Position numbers and translations under genes: made by a program
Assembly: GCF_001411555.2 (NCBI RefSeq)
Contig: NC_049916.1
Location: 6,572,001 to 6,636,000 of the forward strand
Length of the DNA: 64,000 nucleotides
Direction: 5' to 3'
DNA from: Juglans regia
Lineage: Eukaryota > Streptophyta > Magnoliopsida > Fagales > Juglandaceae
The notes under the pieces: model-generated
What the model was told of the DNA's origin: nothing
Databases searched by the model: none
The model's input: only the letters and a program-made list of their open reading frames with translations
In this document: piece by piece, positions 10,958 to 23,318 of the stretch
Position numbering within the stretch: position 1 is the first letter of the stretch
Layout of the letters: each line of letters opens with the position of its first letter

Positions 10958-13900
10958 TCAACGCTTGCCACGATGCCCGCCACCTGACCTCGCACCAGGA
11001 TAGCGAGCAAATTGCAACCTTAAACTGACCGAGTCACGGTCATGCTCATCAAAGATATAACCTGCAAAATCGAGCTTCACTATTTCACGCTGAACATCTA
11101 GCCACGTTTTCAACGGTTAATTAGGTCATCAGCAGACAGATGATATAAGACGTGTGCATCATTACCCAACTTAAATACATAGAAAACGCAAAGTAAACCT
11201 GACAAACAGTCAACCACTTTCCCTGACACCCAAGACACATGCAGATCCACCAATTGTTTCCTGATTGTCAAAAGGGCAATCCATAGGTACAACGCACGAA
11301 AGTCTGCAACCTTCCCAAGATAAAGCTCCCTCATCAAGCTTCCAGTCTCTAGCTTACACGTAACAAAAACGAAGGAATATTTTGCCAGTGTTTCTGTTTT
11401 AGTTAGTCTGAGGTTTCAATTGGTCTAGAACAGATGAGGAAAAGGTGAGCCTAAACAGAGCTATTAATGGCATCGTCATTTGAACCAGTTAGCACGGTTT
11501 GCCGGCCATGTGAATAAATCAGCCTCCTTAACCAGTATAGGTAGCCTATTTGGCAAGTTGTGCTAAAAATCCATAAAGTCGATTAAACCAAATTTCTCTT
11601 CCTTTTTCTAAATGTGGATGAATTGCAGAGTCGAATCGAAAACCTCGCAAAATTTGCCACTCAATATTATGAACAAACCTGATGAGCCCAAGAGCAAAAC
11701 TACAGTGTCAAACAATTTCAGTAATAAAGGCAACCTTGTCAAATGCCAATAAGAATGGCTCAAAAAACCGAGCTGCTGATTTTGAGACGACCCGAGAACA
11801 CGACACGCAACAATAGGGTTAGGATTGGGCATAATCAAGTTGCGGTTAATTCAAGTTGACCCAAATATGACCTGATACATAAACGGGTCAAAACTCAAAC
11901 AGGCCACGCCAGGTCAACGTAATAAAGGGTCATAATGATTGACCTGTTTAATTATTCAAGTCATGACCCGATCCAATTGACAGTCCTATCAAAAACCATT
12001 CTCTTGCAGTAGAACTTCCATACCCTTCAAAGTGAGTTTCTCACCTTAATTTGAGATATACAAGCTGCCGAACTAAGGATTTGCAAATTTTTTGAGAAAC
12101 TTCTAAAAGTTTTGCAAACCTTTGGAAGCCCAGGGTTTCAAATTACAAAACTCCAGGGCTAATTTTTCCGTAATACGTATATAACTGTTCCTACGGAAGA
12201 CACGTTTTGCTTACATGATAACAAACATGATATTTTGGAATTTGCAAACTGACATTTCTTTCTTTATTAACATTATTAATTCCAAGACTCCAGTTTCGCT
12301 GTTAGTGTTCTGCTTCTCAGTAGGGAAGAACTCTTAGAGCCAGCGCAAACCACAAAATGTTATAAAATCAAGGTTAATCATAAGATTAGATGACGACAAC
12401 AAATCTGAATGCTCCCCCAACCCCAACAACCATCAAACAAGCACATACGGATAAGCACACATATAAGTGTATTTCTCCAGTAATAGCAAAACCCATGCAT
12501 ATCAGAAAAAGCCCACGATTCTCAGGTTTGGTATACCCTGTAGCAAAACCATCCAATGCCCTCTTTGTACAAAAATGAAAAAAAATATTCAAGGAAAATG
12601 TGTATTTCTCCAGTAACAGCACAACAGAGACAAATAAGTAACATAATGGATACAAAGACACGGAGTTAAAATTCTTACAAGTAAATGGTATAACAAGCTC
12701 ACCTTGCAATGCATCCATGGCAGTGGCAGCATGGGCTGGACTTACAAAATCGACAAAACAAAGTACCAGTGGATCTCCCCCAGGCTGCACAAATTAATTA
12801 ATATCAGTGAATGCATCAATGTGCTTAATATTGACCATGCACTTGTATAAACTTACATGTCTCGATTCCTTGCTTACAAGTCTCACTTCTTTGTAACCAA
12901 CAAAAGGGCGAAAGATATCTGTGACCACAAGTGAAGGAACAAGACTATGAAGGGAAAAGTGAAAAAATAAAAGTTCAAGCAACAGTCAGGGTAGCCTATA
13001 GAAGGATACGAGCCACTTCCCGTCGTGTACAGTTGGAGGGCAAGCCCTCGACAAATAGTGTACTGGAAGCATCAGGAGGAAGGGGAACCTCAGGCCTTCC
13101 ACCTCCAAATCCCAAGGTTCGGTCCTTCACAGTAGTACCTTGTTCCACACTCCCAATACCCACAATTCGCGGATCATCAACAGCATGACTCGATAATCCC
13201 CCACCAAGTGGTCTAGCAGATTGTCCACCACCATAAGAAGAAACTTGCTGAAATATTGCATTTTACCATTAGACCTCAAAATACAATTGAATTGGGAGTG
13301 GCAAAATTTGTATCAAAGATACAAAAAAATACAAATAATTATTTCTTACTGCACTGCGAAGGTAACGATCATAGGATGCTCCAATGGAGTCAGTATCTCT
13401 AATTCCGCGAAGCGTTCCTCTATCATCATCACGAGAAAAATAGCTGGGCAGCTCATGACCACTAGGGATATCTTCAAAAGAAAGCACATACTTCAGCCAA
13501 TGACCAGAAATATAAACAAAATGAACAACACATTAGGTCACATTCTCATAAATAAATAAATAAATCAAATGGTTCAAAAGGCAGAAGAAGATTGCATATT
13601 GATAATAGATGAGCTCAGTTAACAAATGCACTTGGTTTGTATTTGATTTCCAAGTATTGCAAATTTTCTATTTGCACTGCAAATGTATACATGATTTTGG
13701 GATTCATGTATAAGTTGCCAGATGCAAGATCAAAGTGAGACAAGTCTTACATGAATTTGAAGGCAGTGATGACAGTAATCTAGGATAAAATATATTCTAA
13801 ATAGGTCATTATTTAAAGAGAACTGTTACAGACACAAAAAGATTACACAAAAGCAAACCTACAAACCAATGTGGTTTTATATGGGATCCGTTAGATCTAT

Positions 13901-16900
13901 TTTACAATAAAAATAACTTTACAATCTAACGTACTACATCAAACCACATCAGTTTGTAGATTTACTTTTGTGTAATCCATTTGTGTCTAAAGTTTTTTTT
14001 TATAAGTAGAAATATTATATATATATATATATCAATAAGAGTAACCAAGTATACTAGACGTATACAAAAAAACAACTAGCTCATACGAGAGCTTCTAATA
14101 ACCCAAAAAGCCCATGAAAAACTACACAAAATACACCAAAACCCGAATTGGAATAGAACACACCTCTCAAACCCCGACCCCTTGTTTCTCGTAAGACTAA
14201 GGCTTCGTTTGTTTTAGCAGATGAGATGAAATGAATTGAAATAAAAATTGAAAGTTAAATAAAATATTGTTAAAATTTTTTTTTTTTTTTTTTTTTTGGA
14301 ATTTGAAAAAATTGAATTGTTTATTTTATTTTGTATGAAAATTTGAAAAAGTTGTAATAATTAGATGAGAATGGTTGTGAAAACAAACGAGGCCTTATAC
14401 TCCACTCGAAATTCCCTCTACAAGAACATCTTCAGAATGCCCTCCCTTTAGTCTTCCCTTGACTTGAGCTATCACCCTTAGCATCATAGTTGATTGTCCA
14501 AGAAAGACGTTTTAACTCTCTGCTTTTCTTAAAACTTAATTTGGTTTCAAACAAGTGGCTCGCCTCAATCGCAGTGAGTATTGCTTTAAATTAGTCTTCA
14601 CATCCTCCATGTGAAAGCCCCACGATATGTTGAATCTCGTTAACCTTATGCAGAACTCAATCCAATGGTGAACCCATTATATTGTTTATCGGAAGAGGAG
14701 AAACTAGGAGAACATTATCCCCAGACACAGTACCCAACTGTACTCCCAACCCTAGACATTCCTCCTTACAAGGCACCAACGACAAACCCATAATTTCCTC
14801 CCCACCATATCCTGCATACAAATCCCGAACCTCCTCAACAGCTATATGGTTGTTGTCCATTGCTGCTGTCACCATTAAAGGTTCCTCCCCGCCATCGACG
14901 AGGACATTGCTTGAAGTTGCTCCAGCCCCAGACAATCCTTTCTGTGCCACTTTGTCAGACCCTACTACTCCCTTAGAAGGCATAGAACAAGTAGGGGAAG
15001 CACTACCTTCTATTACCCCATTTTCATCTTCTCAAATAGGCTCATCTATTTCTTCCAAAGTACTCAAGACCTTGGAAGGACCCTCATCTTCAGCTAAAAG
15101 TGGACCCTGGAAAAAAGTACCAACCCCATTTGTAATTGGTGACTGAGGGCAGTCAGACGACAAGCTACCAATGTCCAAAGTGACACCGGCGTGAACAGTG
15201 ATGCCAGCGTCCAACGACCCTATCTGTGATGGCGTCGAAACTCCCTTTTCTGGTGCACTTGAGGCCTTCAAACCCATAGGATCTACCCCCACCACCACCC
15301 CCCCAATCCCACCACCCCCCCAAATCGTATTCGACCCACCACCCAAGCCCACGACTAGGTCCAGCCCCTTATCCACTTTAATCATGAGATCTCTCACATA
15401 CTCCATAACTCCCGTCAATTGAGCTTTGACAGCCCATAAGACCCCCACCACTTCTCCCAATGTCACCTGACAACCTTTGTCTCCTACAAGTGCCTTACCC
15501 TTACCTTCCTCCTCGGAGCTATTCTGGGTCGGACTACCCGCCAGTGACCTCAACACCAAGGCGTACGAGGCACCTTTGATCGAGGAAGGCCTTCCCACTA
15601 TCTTTCCATCAACAAACTCCCTTTTGTTTGCATGCTTCAGAATAGCGGCTTTGGACCCAGTAACACTTCGAATGGACTATAGAAAACCTCTCCATCCAAA
15701 GCCATTTGCGCCTTCCGAAATCACCAACAAACATTTCCTCCTTCCATTCTGGAATTCTGAGAGTTGCAGAAAGCTGCCCCTTGCATTAATATGATGCTAA
15801 ATGACGAGAACTCCATTACTCATCCTTAGCTCCCTGAAGAATCCTTCATGACAGTTGAGTTCTAAACAATCCTCCATCCCCTTAGCCACCCAAAAAGCTA
15901 TTGTTCCACCTAGACAAATGAACTTAGACTTCCTTTTACTACGTTCAGAGATGCAAAAACTATTCCTCTCTCTTTCGTAAAAATTAAAGTTTTTTATTCC
16001 ACCTTCAACCACCTCTCACCTTCCATTTGAGACGAATCCACGTCAGGCGTCGTCATCGTCTGATCCCAAATCACAAGATCATCTCCCAGGATTATCTCGC
16101 TTCGTCATCTCAATGAAAAAAAAGTTATATGAAAATAAAATGCAGATCAAAATAGGTACTATACCAGATCTGCGCCAACGAAAATAAAATGCAGAACAAA
16201 ATCTCGCTCGCCGAAGGGGGGGCCAACGAGGATTCGCAGGAGCCAATCGTACTTGTCTGTGGCAGTGGCAGTGGCAGTGGCAGAGGCACAGGGTCAACAG
16301 TCGATGTCACCTCCGAGAAAGATAAGAGAGAAAACCTTGAGAAAGTCCAAGTCACCGGAGGGAGGACCGACACTGGACAACCCTCAGTGAAGTCGCCAAG
16401 GCCCGTCAACCTTGTCTGTGACAGTGGTGAGGAGTCACTCACCGGTCTAGGGTGCGTGAAGGGGGGCGGCGGGTTTGGGTGCCTTAGGGTTTTCTCTCTC
16501 CATCTCTAGAGTATTTCCCTTAGTTAAGAGTTATAACTTTTCTAATGCAGACAAGCATAATCTTTAACTATCCAAAGAATAGTTTTGAATTTTTTATTTA
16601 AGCTTTGTCAACAATTTCTAGGGTTTGCTATGAGTCTTACGAGTCTTTTCTAGGATTTATATACATATATATACATATATGCAAAATTTTATTGAAGGAA
16701 TGAGGCACAACCCAAGCACACAAGAAGACTACAAGGGGAGAAATCAACTAAAACAACGTGAAAAGGAGCAAAAGTCCTCAATATCTAGTAGGCTGGAAAC
16801 TTGGGGGCAGTTGTGAGCTTATTTCCAAGATTCTTTTAGGTGTTTTTCTCATTTTGGGAATCCTAGTCCTAAAAAGGACAGTAAACAGTCTTTCAAATAT

Positions 16901-19367
16901 TTATGTGCACTAAAATAATTTAGTTGTGCAACTTATTCCTCTTCTTTTCTTCCTTCATTATTATTCTTGGTACACTGCAGTACTCAAGATGATGATCATT
17001 AGACTCCATATTTTTCTTGCACAAACAATAGCAATTCACCTCAATGATGTCCCCTGCTTCCTCAGGTATCTGACATCAATATTTTCCCAATGCACTTCCA
17101 AGGAAACGGGGAAACCACAAGCAAGGTTATAAAATATTTTAGCATAACTTTCACTTCAAACGTAGTCTCTTGGATGGAATCCAACATACCATCCACACCT
17201 CCTCATCCTACTCTGAAATTATACATCTTCTCAAAAAAACAGAAGAAGAAGAAGAAGAAGAAATCAAACCCACCTTCCAATCTTGAACAGGTACGTTAAA
17301 AATAATATCCCATTTTGTATTTGCATATTCTCCACCACCCACTCAACCTTACAATGGGCAATAGTATACAACTCTGGGTAAGATATGTTCGAAGTTTAAT
17401 TCTGACACTGCATATAATTTTTTACAAGTCCCAACACTGTACACCACACCAAAAACTAACATTAGAACCATCTCCCACTACAAATCTAATATACTTTGAC
17501 AAGGAATCTCACTTCATCATTACATATTTTGACAACCCTACACCAAAAGGCTGTTTCCTCCTTAGAAAACCACCCACCCCTCAAACTCCCATACTTGGTA
17601 ACGATCACCAATCTCCAAAACTCCTCTTTCTTTGTCACATAAACCAATAATGCATGACTTAATTGGGAAATATTTCAAACCCCCCAAACTACCTGATTTC
17701 ATTGAGTACAAACAGTAATTCTATCCTATCTTTTTCAACCCATCGCCAATCAACAAACCTAACCTTCTCCATATACAATCCCAGAACAGAAAGCCACAGA
17801 TTTTTAAACCCTAAAACAATCGCAAGGCAATTGTAGGTATTTTTCTAACTCTGTCCTAGATGACTTACCTACATAAGGAAGAATGTCTACACCTATTCAC
17901 CAAATCTGAGGTAAATCCCTTACATCCTATTGCACACACACACAAGTAACAGATATGAACGCAACACAAAACACCACAAAATTAATACAAAATATCTTGT
18001 AAACCAAGGAGAATATGTAATAAGAGATCAATCAGTGATGAGAGTCCTAATATGTATGCCCCATATGTACAATCCAGAACTTTTTCAATACCAAACATGT
18101 CAAAAATAAAGGTCTAGAGACAAGTAATGGGACATTTAGACAAGAAGGGAGCAAAAAAATAATAAAAAGCACGACTCAAAACAATGTGTCCTCATTATGC
18201 ATAGAAATCACCAATCACAAAGAAATTATATCTACTTATCCAATATAATCTCATCACCACCTCAAAAATTTTGATATCCTATATTTGTTCCGCCAAACAG
18301 AACAATGAAATTCATTCATGTAAAAATAAATTAAAAAACAGGTAGAGCTGTCACAAAGCCTATATAACACCAAGCTCAATGATGGTCCTTTAACAAGAAC
18401 CAATGTAGAGAATATAGTAGTCAAGACTATTCAACACATGGCCAAAACTTTCATAAGCAGCTATCCTTCAATCAGTAAAGGATTTATAATATCAAGAATA
18501 TATTATCATCCCTAAAAATAAGGACACAAGAAATAAAGCATATTACTCATCTATGCCTTGAAAATATTTTTCTGACCTTGTACTAAAACTAGTACCGCTA
18601 ATTATCATCCAACATCATACACACGCATGCAACAATGCTCTCATACTGTTAATTTAAACAAGCATCCCCAACAAAGACATCCTTGGGCTTGATGGTATAA
18701 CAACAACATAAAATTTTCAGAAACCCAAGCAATGATTTCCAAAAAATACCAGAACACAGATCAAATAGCGGAGATGATAACACTTGGTACTCGACCTCCA
18801 TTAAATTTTCTGCAACCCAAGCAATGATTTCTAAGAAAAACCAGAAAGCAGATCCAATATCGGAGAAAACAACACTTGGTAGCTCAACCTCCATTTGGTA
18901 GCTTGGAAAACGTAATAAAGTAAAAGATATCAACGCACTAACCACAGGTTTCCAATATGTTCAATCCCAAAAACAAAACCGAAAGAAAAAAACAACTCAA
19001 GAACTAGGTTTTTTTCAGGTAAAAAAAAAGCAATTTTTAAATAACCTAAACATTCAAAAACAGAAATTTTGCTTAATTTGAGTTTCCTAGTCCTCTAATT
19101 TTCTTTCTTTCAGCTTCTTCACTGACCAAACGGGGAAGAAAATCTACATAAGAAGACACGAGCAGCAATTACCGAAAACCCTAAATTCCATCACCTAGCA
19201 ATACCAGAAGCAACGCATGATGGAGTAGCGCATAAGAGGTAAAAGTATAGCAGGAGAAAGCGAGGTTTATTACCGTAGTCGGAGCGGGAGCGTTTTCCGA
19301 CAATCTGGGGGATCGACTGCGACGGCGGCTGCCGTGAGTCGCCGTACCTCCAATAAGCATCAGCCAT
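10958..19367 (-). CDS. Nuclear-speckle RNA-binding protein, single RRM (NSR/RBP1 family), six exons
   Basis: Exons on the minus strand are 19367-19274, 13471-13350, 13247-13010, 12918-12857, 12784-12703 and 11061-10958. All have GT-AG borders and phases add up to 702 nt, a 233-residue protein. It starts MADAYWRYGDSRQPP. The C-terminal RRM (about residues 134-213) is split over four exons: RNP2 LFVEGL (136-141), then FRPFVGYKEVRLVS, RNP1-like LCFVDFVSPAHAATAMDAL, then DEHDRDSVSLRLQFARYPGA and the basic tail GGGHRGKR. The N-terminal half is Gly/Ser/Arg-rich and disordered-looking. Known relatives (Arabidopsis NSRa/NSRb, Medicago RBP1) sit in nuclear speckles, modulate alternative splicing and bind long noncoding RNA. 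The start codon follows a CTCTCTC leader. Intron 1 is about 5.8 kb and holds a decayed LINE and MITEs; intron 5 is 1.6 kb. Confidence 0.9.
11062..12702 (-). other. Intron 5 of the RRM gene; degenerate GACCC/GGGTC word block
   Basis: No coding frame belongs to another gene here. At about 11820-11985 there is a block of short degenerate words (GACCCAA, ACGGGTCAA, GGGTCATAATGATTGACC, ATGACCCGATCC). It resembles the arms of the word-array hAT-like elements elsewhere in the window, but a target duplication was not found. Confidence 0.5.
13817..13995. mobile_element. Palindromic MITE, family A
   Basis: Inverted halves run GAACTGTTACAGACACAAAA.. ACAAAAGCAAACCTACAAAC and ..ACATCAGTTTGTAGATTTAC..TTTTGTGTAATCC. 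The centre ATAAAAATAACTTTACAATCTAACG matches the copies at 3233 and 5661. It lies in intron 1 of the RRM gene, next to the 3' end of the LINE. Confidence 0.6.
14199..14396. mobile_element. MITE family C copy
   Basis: Terminal inverted repeats are AAGGCTTCGTTTGTTTT at the left and, inverted, AAGGCCTCGTTTGTTTT at the right (16 of 17 match). A T/A-rich core with GATGAGATGAAATG words lies between. Diverged relatives are at 19551, 21771, 23319, 28200, 51101 and 53581. It sits inside the decayed LINE. Confidence 0.7.
14450..16015 (-). pseudogene. LINE ORF1-like open frame, with in-frame stops
   Basis: One minus-strand frame runs without a net frameshift from about 16012 to 14657 and is cut by stops at 15797-15799, 15032-15034 and 14657-14659. 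The first part (GGIKNFNFYERERNSFCISE ... FICLGGTIAFWVAKGMEDCL ... FFRELRMSNGVLVI) and the last part after the third stop (...EDQFKAILTAIEASHLFE..., SRELKRLSWTINYDAKGDSS) match the ORF1 product that I recall from plant LINEs, which precedes the endonuclease/RT ORF. The middle is low-complexity Gly/Ser/Val-rich. ORF1 proteins of this kind bind nucleic acid. No zinc knuckle was recognised. Confidence 0.6.
16506..19273 (-). other. 5' part of intron 1 of the RRM gene
   Basis: No gene was recognised. It contains a short GAA run at about 17243-17262 and a two-copy 93-bp tandem repeat at 18710-18895. Confidence 0.6.
18710..18895. repeat. Two-copy tandem repeat, unit about 93 bp
   Basis: The units start AAATTTTCAGAAACCCAAGC and AAATTTTCTGCAACCCAAGC and both end with ACCTCCATT. 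They share long blocks such as CAACCCAAGCAATGATTTC and ACACTTGGTA, with about 15-20 percent divergence. The repeat lies within intron 1 of the RRM gene. Confidence 0.75.
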
Positions 19368-19550
19368 GCGTGAGAGAGAGAGAATAAAACCGACGGGGTA
19401 AGGGGGGTTTCCACGGTCCTCGAAAGTGTCTTTCAGAGACCAGATCAGAACGAAGAAAGCAACAATACTATCGATCTCCCTCTGGTTGAAGTGTTTATCC
19501 CCTGCTCAGGTGCTCAAGATATTTAAGAGTTAAAATTAATGTCTTGTTTT

Positions 19551-19765
19551 TAAGGCCCCGTTGAGAGACTCGGCTTTTTTTTGGAATCTCAATTCATCTC
19601 AACTCATTATTACAATTTTTTCAAATCTCAACATAAAATATAATAAACAATTTAATTTTTTCAAATCTCAAAATAATAATAATAATAATAAATAATATTC
19701 TAACAATATTTTATTATCTCAACTCAACTCAACTCAACTCATTTCAACATCCAAATGCAACAGTT
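19551..19765. mobile_element. MITE family C copy
   Basis: It begins TAAGGCCCCGTTGAGAGACT and continues with the family core (TCTCAACTCATTATTACAAT, ACAAAATATAATAAACAATT with one change, AATAATATTCTAACAATATT). It ends with CATCCAAATGCAACAG. It lies just upstream of the RRM gene. A partial second copy is suggested at about 19980-20090. Confidence 0.65.
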
Positions 19766-20279
19766 GTGAATAATTCAGTTCAAATTAATTTTAATCTGAT
19801 TTTAATATTTTAATATTTAATTTTTAAATTATTAAATTCATCTTAACTCAAAACTTTTTTATATGTGAAATTTATAATTTTTTTCAATTTAACATTTCTT
19901 TATATACAGGACCCACAATTTTTTTTTACTTCTCATAAATATATCTAAACTCATATTAATATCTAAACACATTTAAACTCATTCTAGATGGACTTCACAA
20001 AACTCACTCCACAATTTCAACTCACTACTATTTATAAAAAATTCAATTCAGTTCAATTCAACTCAACATCCAAATACAATCTTAGTTTTGCTTGAATTTC
20101 TTTTTTAAACTCTAATTTTAATATAAGCATCGGCAATTTAGGAACCCTTTGTTTTGATGTAAAACGATTTTTGAAATAGTAATGTTATACACTATATTTT
20201 CATTTTATTTTATTTCATTATATCATTTAATGGTAATAAATGTCCTATTTATTATATTGTAGGATAAAAGTGAGATAGT

Positions 20280-23219
20280 TGTAACGTCCCGATCCTGAAA
20301 GTCTGGAGAGTTAGCTCATGTTACCTAAATTATCTCTTATAACACAGGTATATCCACTCCAAAGACTCCATAAAATATAAATTTATCTGTTCAACATAAA
20401 AATATATGTTCATCTACAAGAATACCAAATAAATACCTCAATATAACAAACTAAAATCTCCATAAAGACTCAGAAATATCCATGTCTCAAAATACTCAAA
20501 ATAATAGAAAATAATTTTTTTATAAATAAAAATAATAGAAAATAATAAATCTACTAAAATGAACTCTCCAATAATTATTTGTACCATTCGGCACTTATTG
20601 CTTTACAATCATCAAATATTGCTAGTACTTCATATTCTTAATTTTCAGTTAAACCATCAAAATTATTTGAAAAATATTGTTGAGATAAGGGATGAATTAT
20701 CAATAACTTAGTAAGTAGAGAACATATACTAGTATGTAAACATGAGCATTTACAGAATTCAGAATGCAGAATAAAACATTTTTAATTTCGAAATGCATAA
20801 TCATAATATGTTATCAAAAATATCAGAGTGAAAGTTTAAAAATATATTCAAAAAACGTTTGGCATAACATAACTGAAAAATCACATTAGAACAGAATTTC
20901 ATATTTAACTCTCGTGGTAGGGTTGTGCAAACCCTGGCGATCAACCGAGCATAAACATAATGTGAAATCTTCTCCTCATTATTCTTGAAGTCTAAAGTAT
21001 GCACACGAGAAAAATCACGTAAAAAATCATTTTGCTTCCAAAGTGATAGCACCAGAAGCAGAAATATTGGTACCAACCTTAACAAATGCCACAGTTTTAC
21101 ATCTATAGTAAGGTCAAAATAAAAATAGAATGTCATGCTAGACGTTTTCAGATATCACATCATATCATATCAGAGTACAAAACATATTCATAACACATCA
21201 GAATCAGATTCTCGTCATATAATTATGCACAAATTTTTATACTTGCTTTTTTTTTCACAATTCATAAACAAAATGTCAAAAATAGCTCATGTCTACACCA
21301 GTCACGATAGGAAATATTTTTTTCTCTACTTAAACAGAATTTTACACGAATGCAGATAAAATGTTCGAGCTTGTTTTCAAGTTTTTCTTTTTATAATAAA
21401 ACATGTATGTTTTTCATAAAATCAATCTCAATTCAATCCTTTTATACAAAGTCTATCATAAGAGATCAACTTACTTACCTGGATTTTTTTATTTTTCTGA
21501 ATTTTTTTACAATTGTGTCGAACGAATACTAATCGTCATATATAAAATAGACACATAACTTATTTAATTATCTAATTAAACACATATTTTAATATTTAAG
21601 TCTTAAATACTAAAATAACCTATTTTTCTTTTAAAAAATCCAAATTTCTAGTAACCCTAACGTATCATCACTTCCAAATTTAATCGATATCCACTTAATA
21701 TCTACGACTAATATATTAAACTCTAATTTATTTATGTTAAAAAACTTTTTAGACTAATATAAAGTGAGACGCTCGGTTTGGATTGACAGGGGCTATGAAC
21801 TTATCTCATCTCATCTCATATTATCATTACAACTTTCATAAATCTTTACACAGAATACAATAAACAATTCAATTTTTTCAAATCTTAAAATAATAATAAT
21901 ATTAAAAAATAATATTTTAATAATATTTTATTTAATTTTTTAACTTTTATATCATTTCATTTCTTCTTACTATCTAAACCTAACTTAAGGCCACTTAAAA
22001 TATTATAAAATCTCCAGAAATCCAACTGACGCCCATCCTATAAATCAAATTATCAAACCCAACCTTAAGTTCAAAACACATTTTCTTTGACTTGTAACTC
22101 AAAGGGGCATAAGTGTAATTTTATCTAAAATTTAACTCTACTTTGCGTACGAGACTTTACGAAAGACTCTAATTCGCTTTCTATTTTTGTCTTAAAACAA
22201 GGCAAACCTTCATGGTGGGTAGCAGAGGGGTGGCATAGACTTACTAGGGAGTAGCTTTGCGATGTCGATCGTGGCGGCCATGCGATGTGGTTTCTCACTA
22301 CGGTTTTCGACAATAAGTGTTGGCTTCTTTCCAAGGAGGCAGAACACAAAATGAGAGATTGTGAGATAGAGAGAGTACAATGTGAGGAAGAGAGAGCTCA
22401 CCATGAAACAACGAGGAGGTGTGCGATGAGTCTGGGACGACGTGCGGTGGCTTCTGTCGTGTAACGGGGCTGAAAACTGAGGGACGTGGGGAGGAATTTT
22501 CTTGCTCTATTTTGGATGCATAAATCAGAGGATGATGGATGCTTACGTGGTGGTTCTTAGAATCCTACACGTGGTTCAGGGCGGACTACGATGGTGTGGG
22601 TTGTAGGTTTGAAGCAGTAGGTTTGGCGGCTTCCATCGTGTAGGAGAGAACTCGGCAGCGTTGCGTGGTGGTCATACGTGGTTGTGCTTTGTTATGGCTC
22701 TTGGTTTGGACGTCACAATGCAACTACGGCTGAGATAGCTTCCATTGGTGATAGAGAAACAACCTGGGTGTGGGGTGCGCAGTGGATTGCTGGATAGGTG
22801 GCTGGCAGAGGAGAGAGATGCATATATAGATGATTGGAAAACCCTAGGGAAGGAGATGTGCATGGCGCAGAGACAGGTGTGGAGACGTGCATGGTGCAGA
22901 GTTTGATCGTTGGTTTTCACAGGATTGGGTTTTGGGCATACCAAGTTTGGGCTTTTTCCGTGAGTTATGGGTCTCGACCTCTAAAAATAATACAATTGGT
23001 CACATAAATTTTTCAACCCATAAAAATATTTAACCTAATCTAAAAATATTTAATAATTTTAACTTAGTTATCAAGTTCAATAAAAACTCGATATTCGCAA
23101 AAATAAAAATTGGGCCTATAGTCTATTTTAGAATTACTCGTTAATCTCAAGTGGACTTTTCATACATATAAACTCAACAAATTTTAGAATGCGGCTTGGT
23201 GCTGAACCCGGGTGTTACA
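20280..23219. mobile_element. Probable solo LTR (or LTR-type large element), 2.9 kb
   Basis: It begins TGTAACGTCCCGATCCTG and ends GAACCCGGGTGTTACA, so the ends are TG...CA with inverted TGTAAC/GTTACA. The flanks ATAGT (20275-20279) and ATGGT (23220-23224) agree at four of five bases, as expected for an aged 5-bp target duplication. There is no second LTR, primer-binding site or polymerase domain inside, so a solo LTR of a gypsy-type element is the best reading. One family C MITE (21771-21985) is nested in it. GC-rich 22.2-22.95 kb contrasts with AT-rich flanks. Short open frames inside match nothing I know. Confidence 0.45.
21771..21985. mobile_element. MITE family C copy, nested in the LTR
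   Basis: It starts GCTCGGTTTGGATTGACAGG and has CTCATCTCATCTCAT words. The core ATACAATAAACAATTCAATT and AATAATATTTTAATAATATT match other family C copies. It ends near ACTATCTAAACCTAACTT. Confidence 0.65.
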
Positions 23220-23318
23220 ATGGTAGTGTGGTATATAGAATTTTACTTTTTGAAAATGATTTTTCACAATTTTTTAATAATTAGATGTCTTGAAAAAATA
23301 AATCGAAAAATAATTTTA

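Larger units (their letters stand above)
13990..16505 (-). mobile_element. Internally deleted LINE (L1-type, plant), ORF1 kept, ORF2 missing
   Basis: On the minus strand the order is a GC-rich 5' leader (about 16505-16080, GAGAGAAAACCCTAAGGC... with a small GGCAGT tandem repeat at 16261-16288), an ORF1-like frame (about 16015-14450), and a 3' UTR-like block ending in a T run on the plus strand (about 14190-13990). The expected ORF2 (endonuclease and reverse transcriptase) is absent: ORF1 ends and within about 60 bp a family C MITE (14199-14396) intervenes before the 3' UTR. It lies in intron 1 of the RRM gene, in the same orientation. The borders are estimates. Confidence 0.6.

Noticed and set aside
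11820..11985. Fifth word-array hAT-like element in RRM intron 5
   Set aside because: Word arrays are present, but the termini do not pair convincingly and no 8-bp target duplication was found.
12386..12790. 134-codon open frame on the minus strand
   Set aside because: Only its first third is real (exon 5 of the RRM gene, ends 12703); the rest reads through the intron.
14682..15794. Plus-strand open frames of up to 154 codons, Pro/Ser/Thr-rich
   Set aside because: They are antisense shadows of the LINE ORF1-like frame on the minus strand, created by its GC-rich composition.
16189..16509. 106-codon plus-strand open frame with GSGSGSG repeat
   Set aside because: It is the antisense of the LINE 5' leader; the repeat comes from a GGCAGT tandem array and no domain was recognised.
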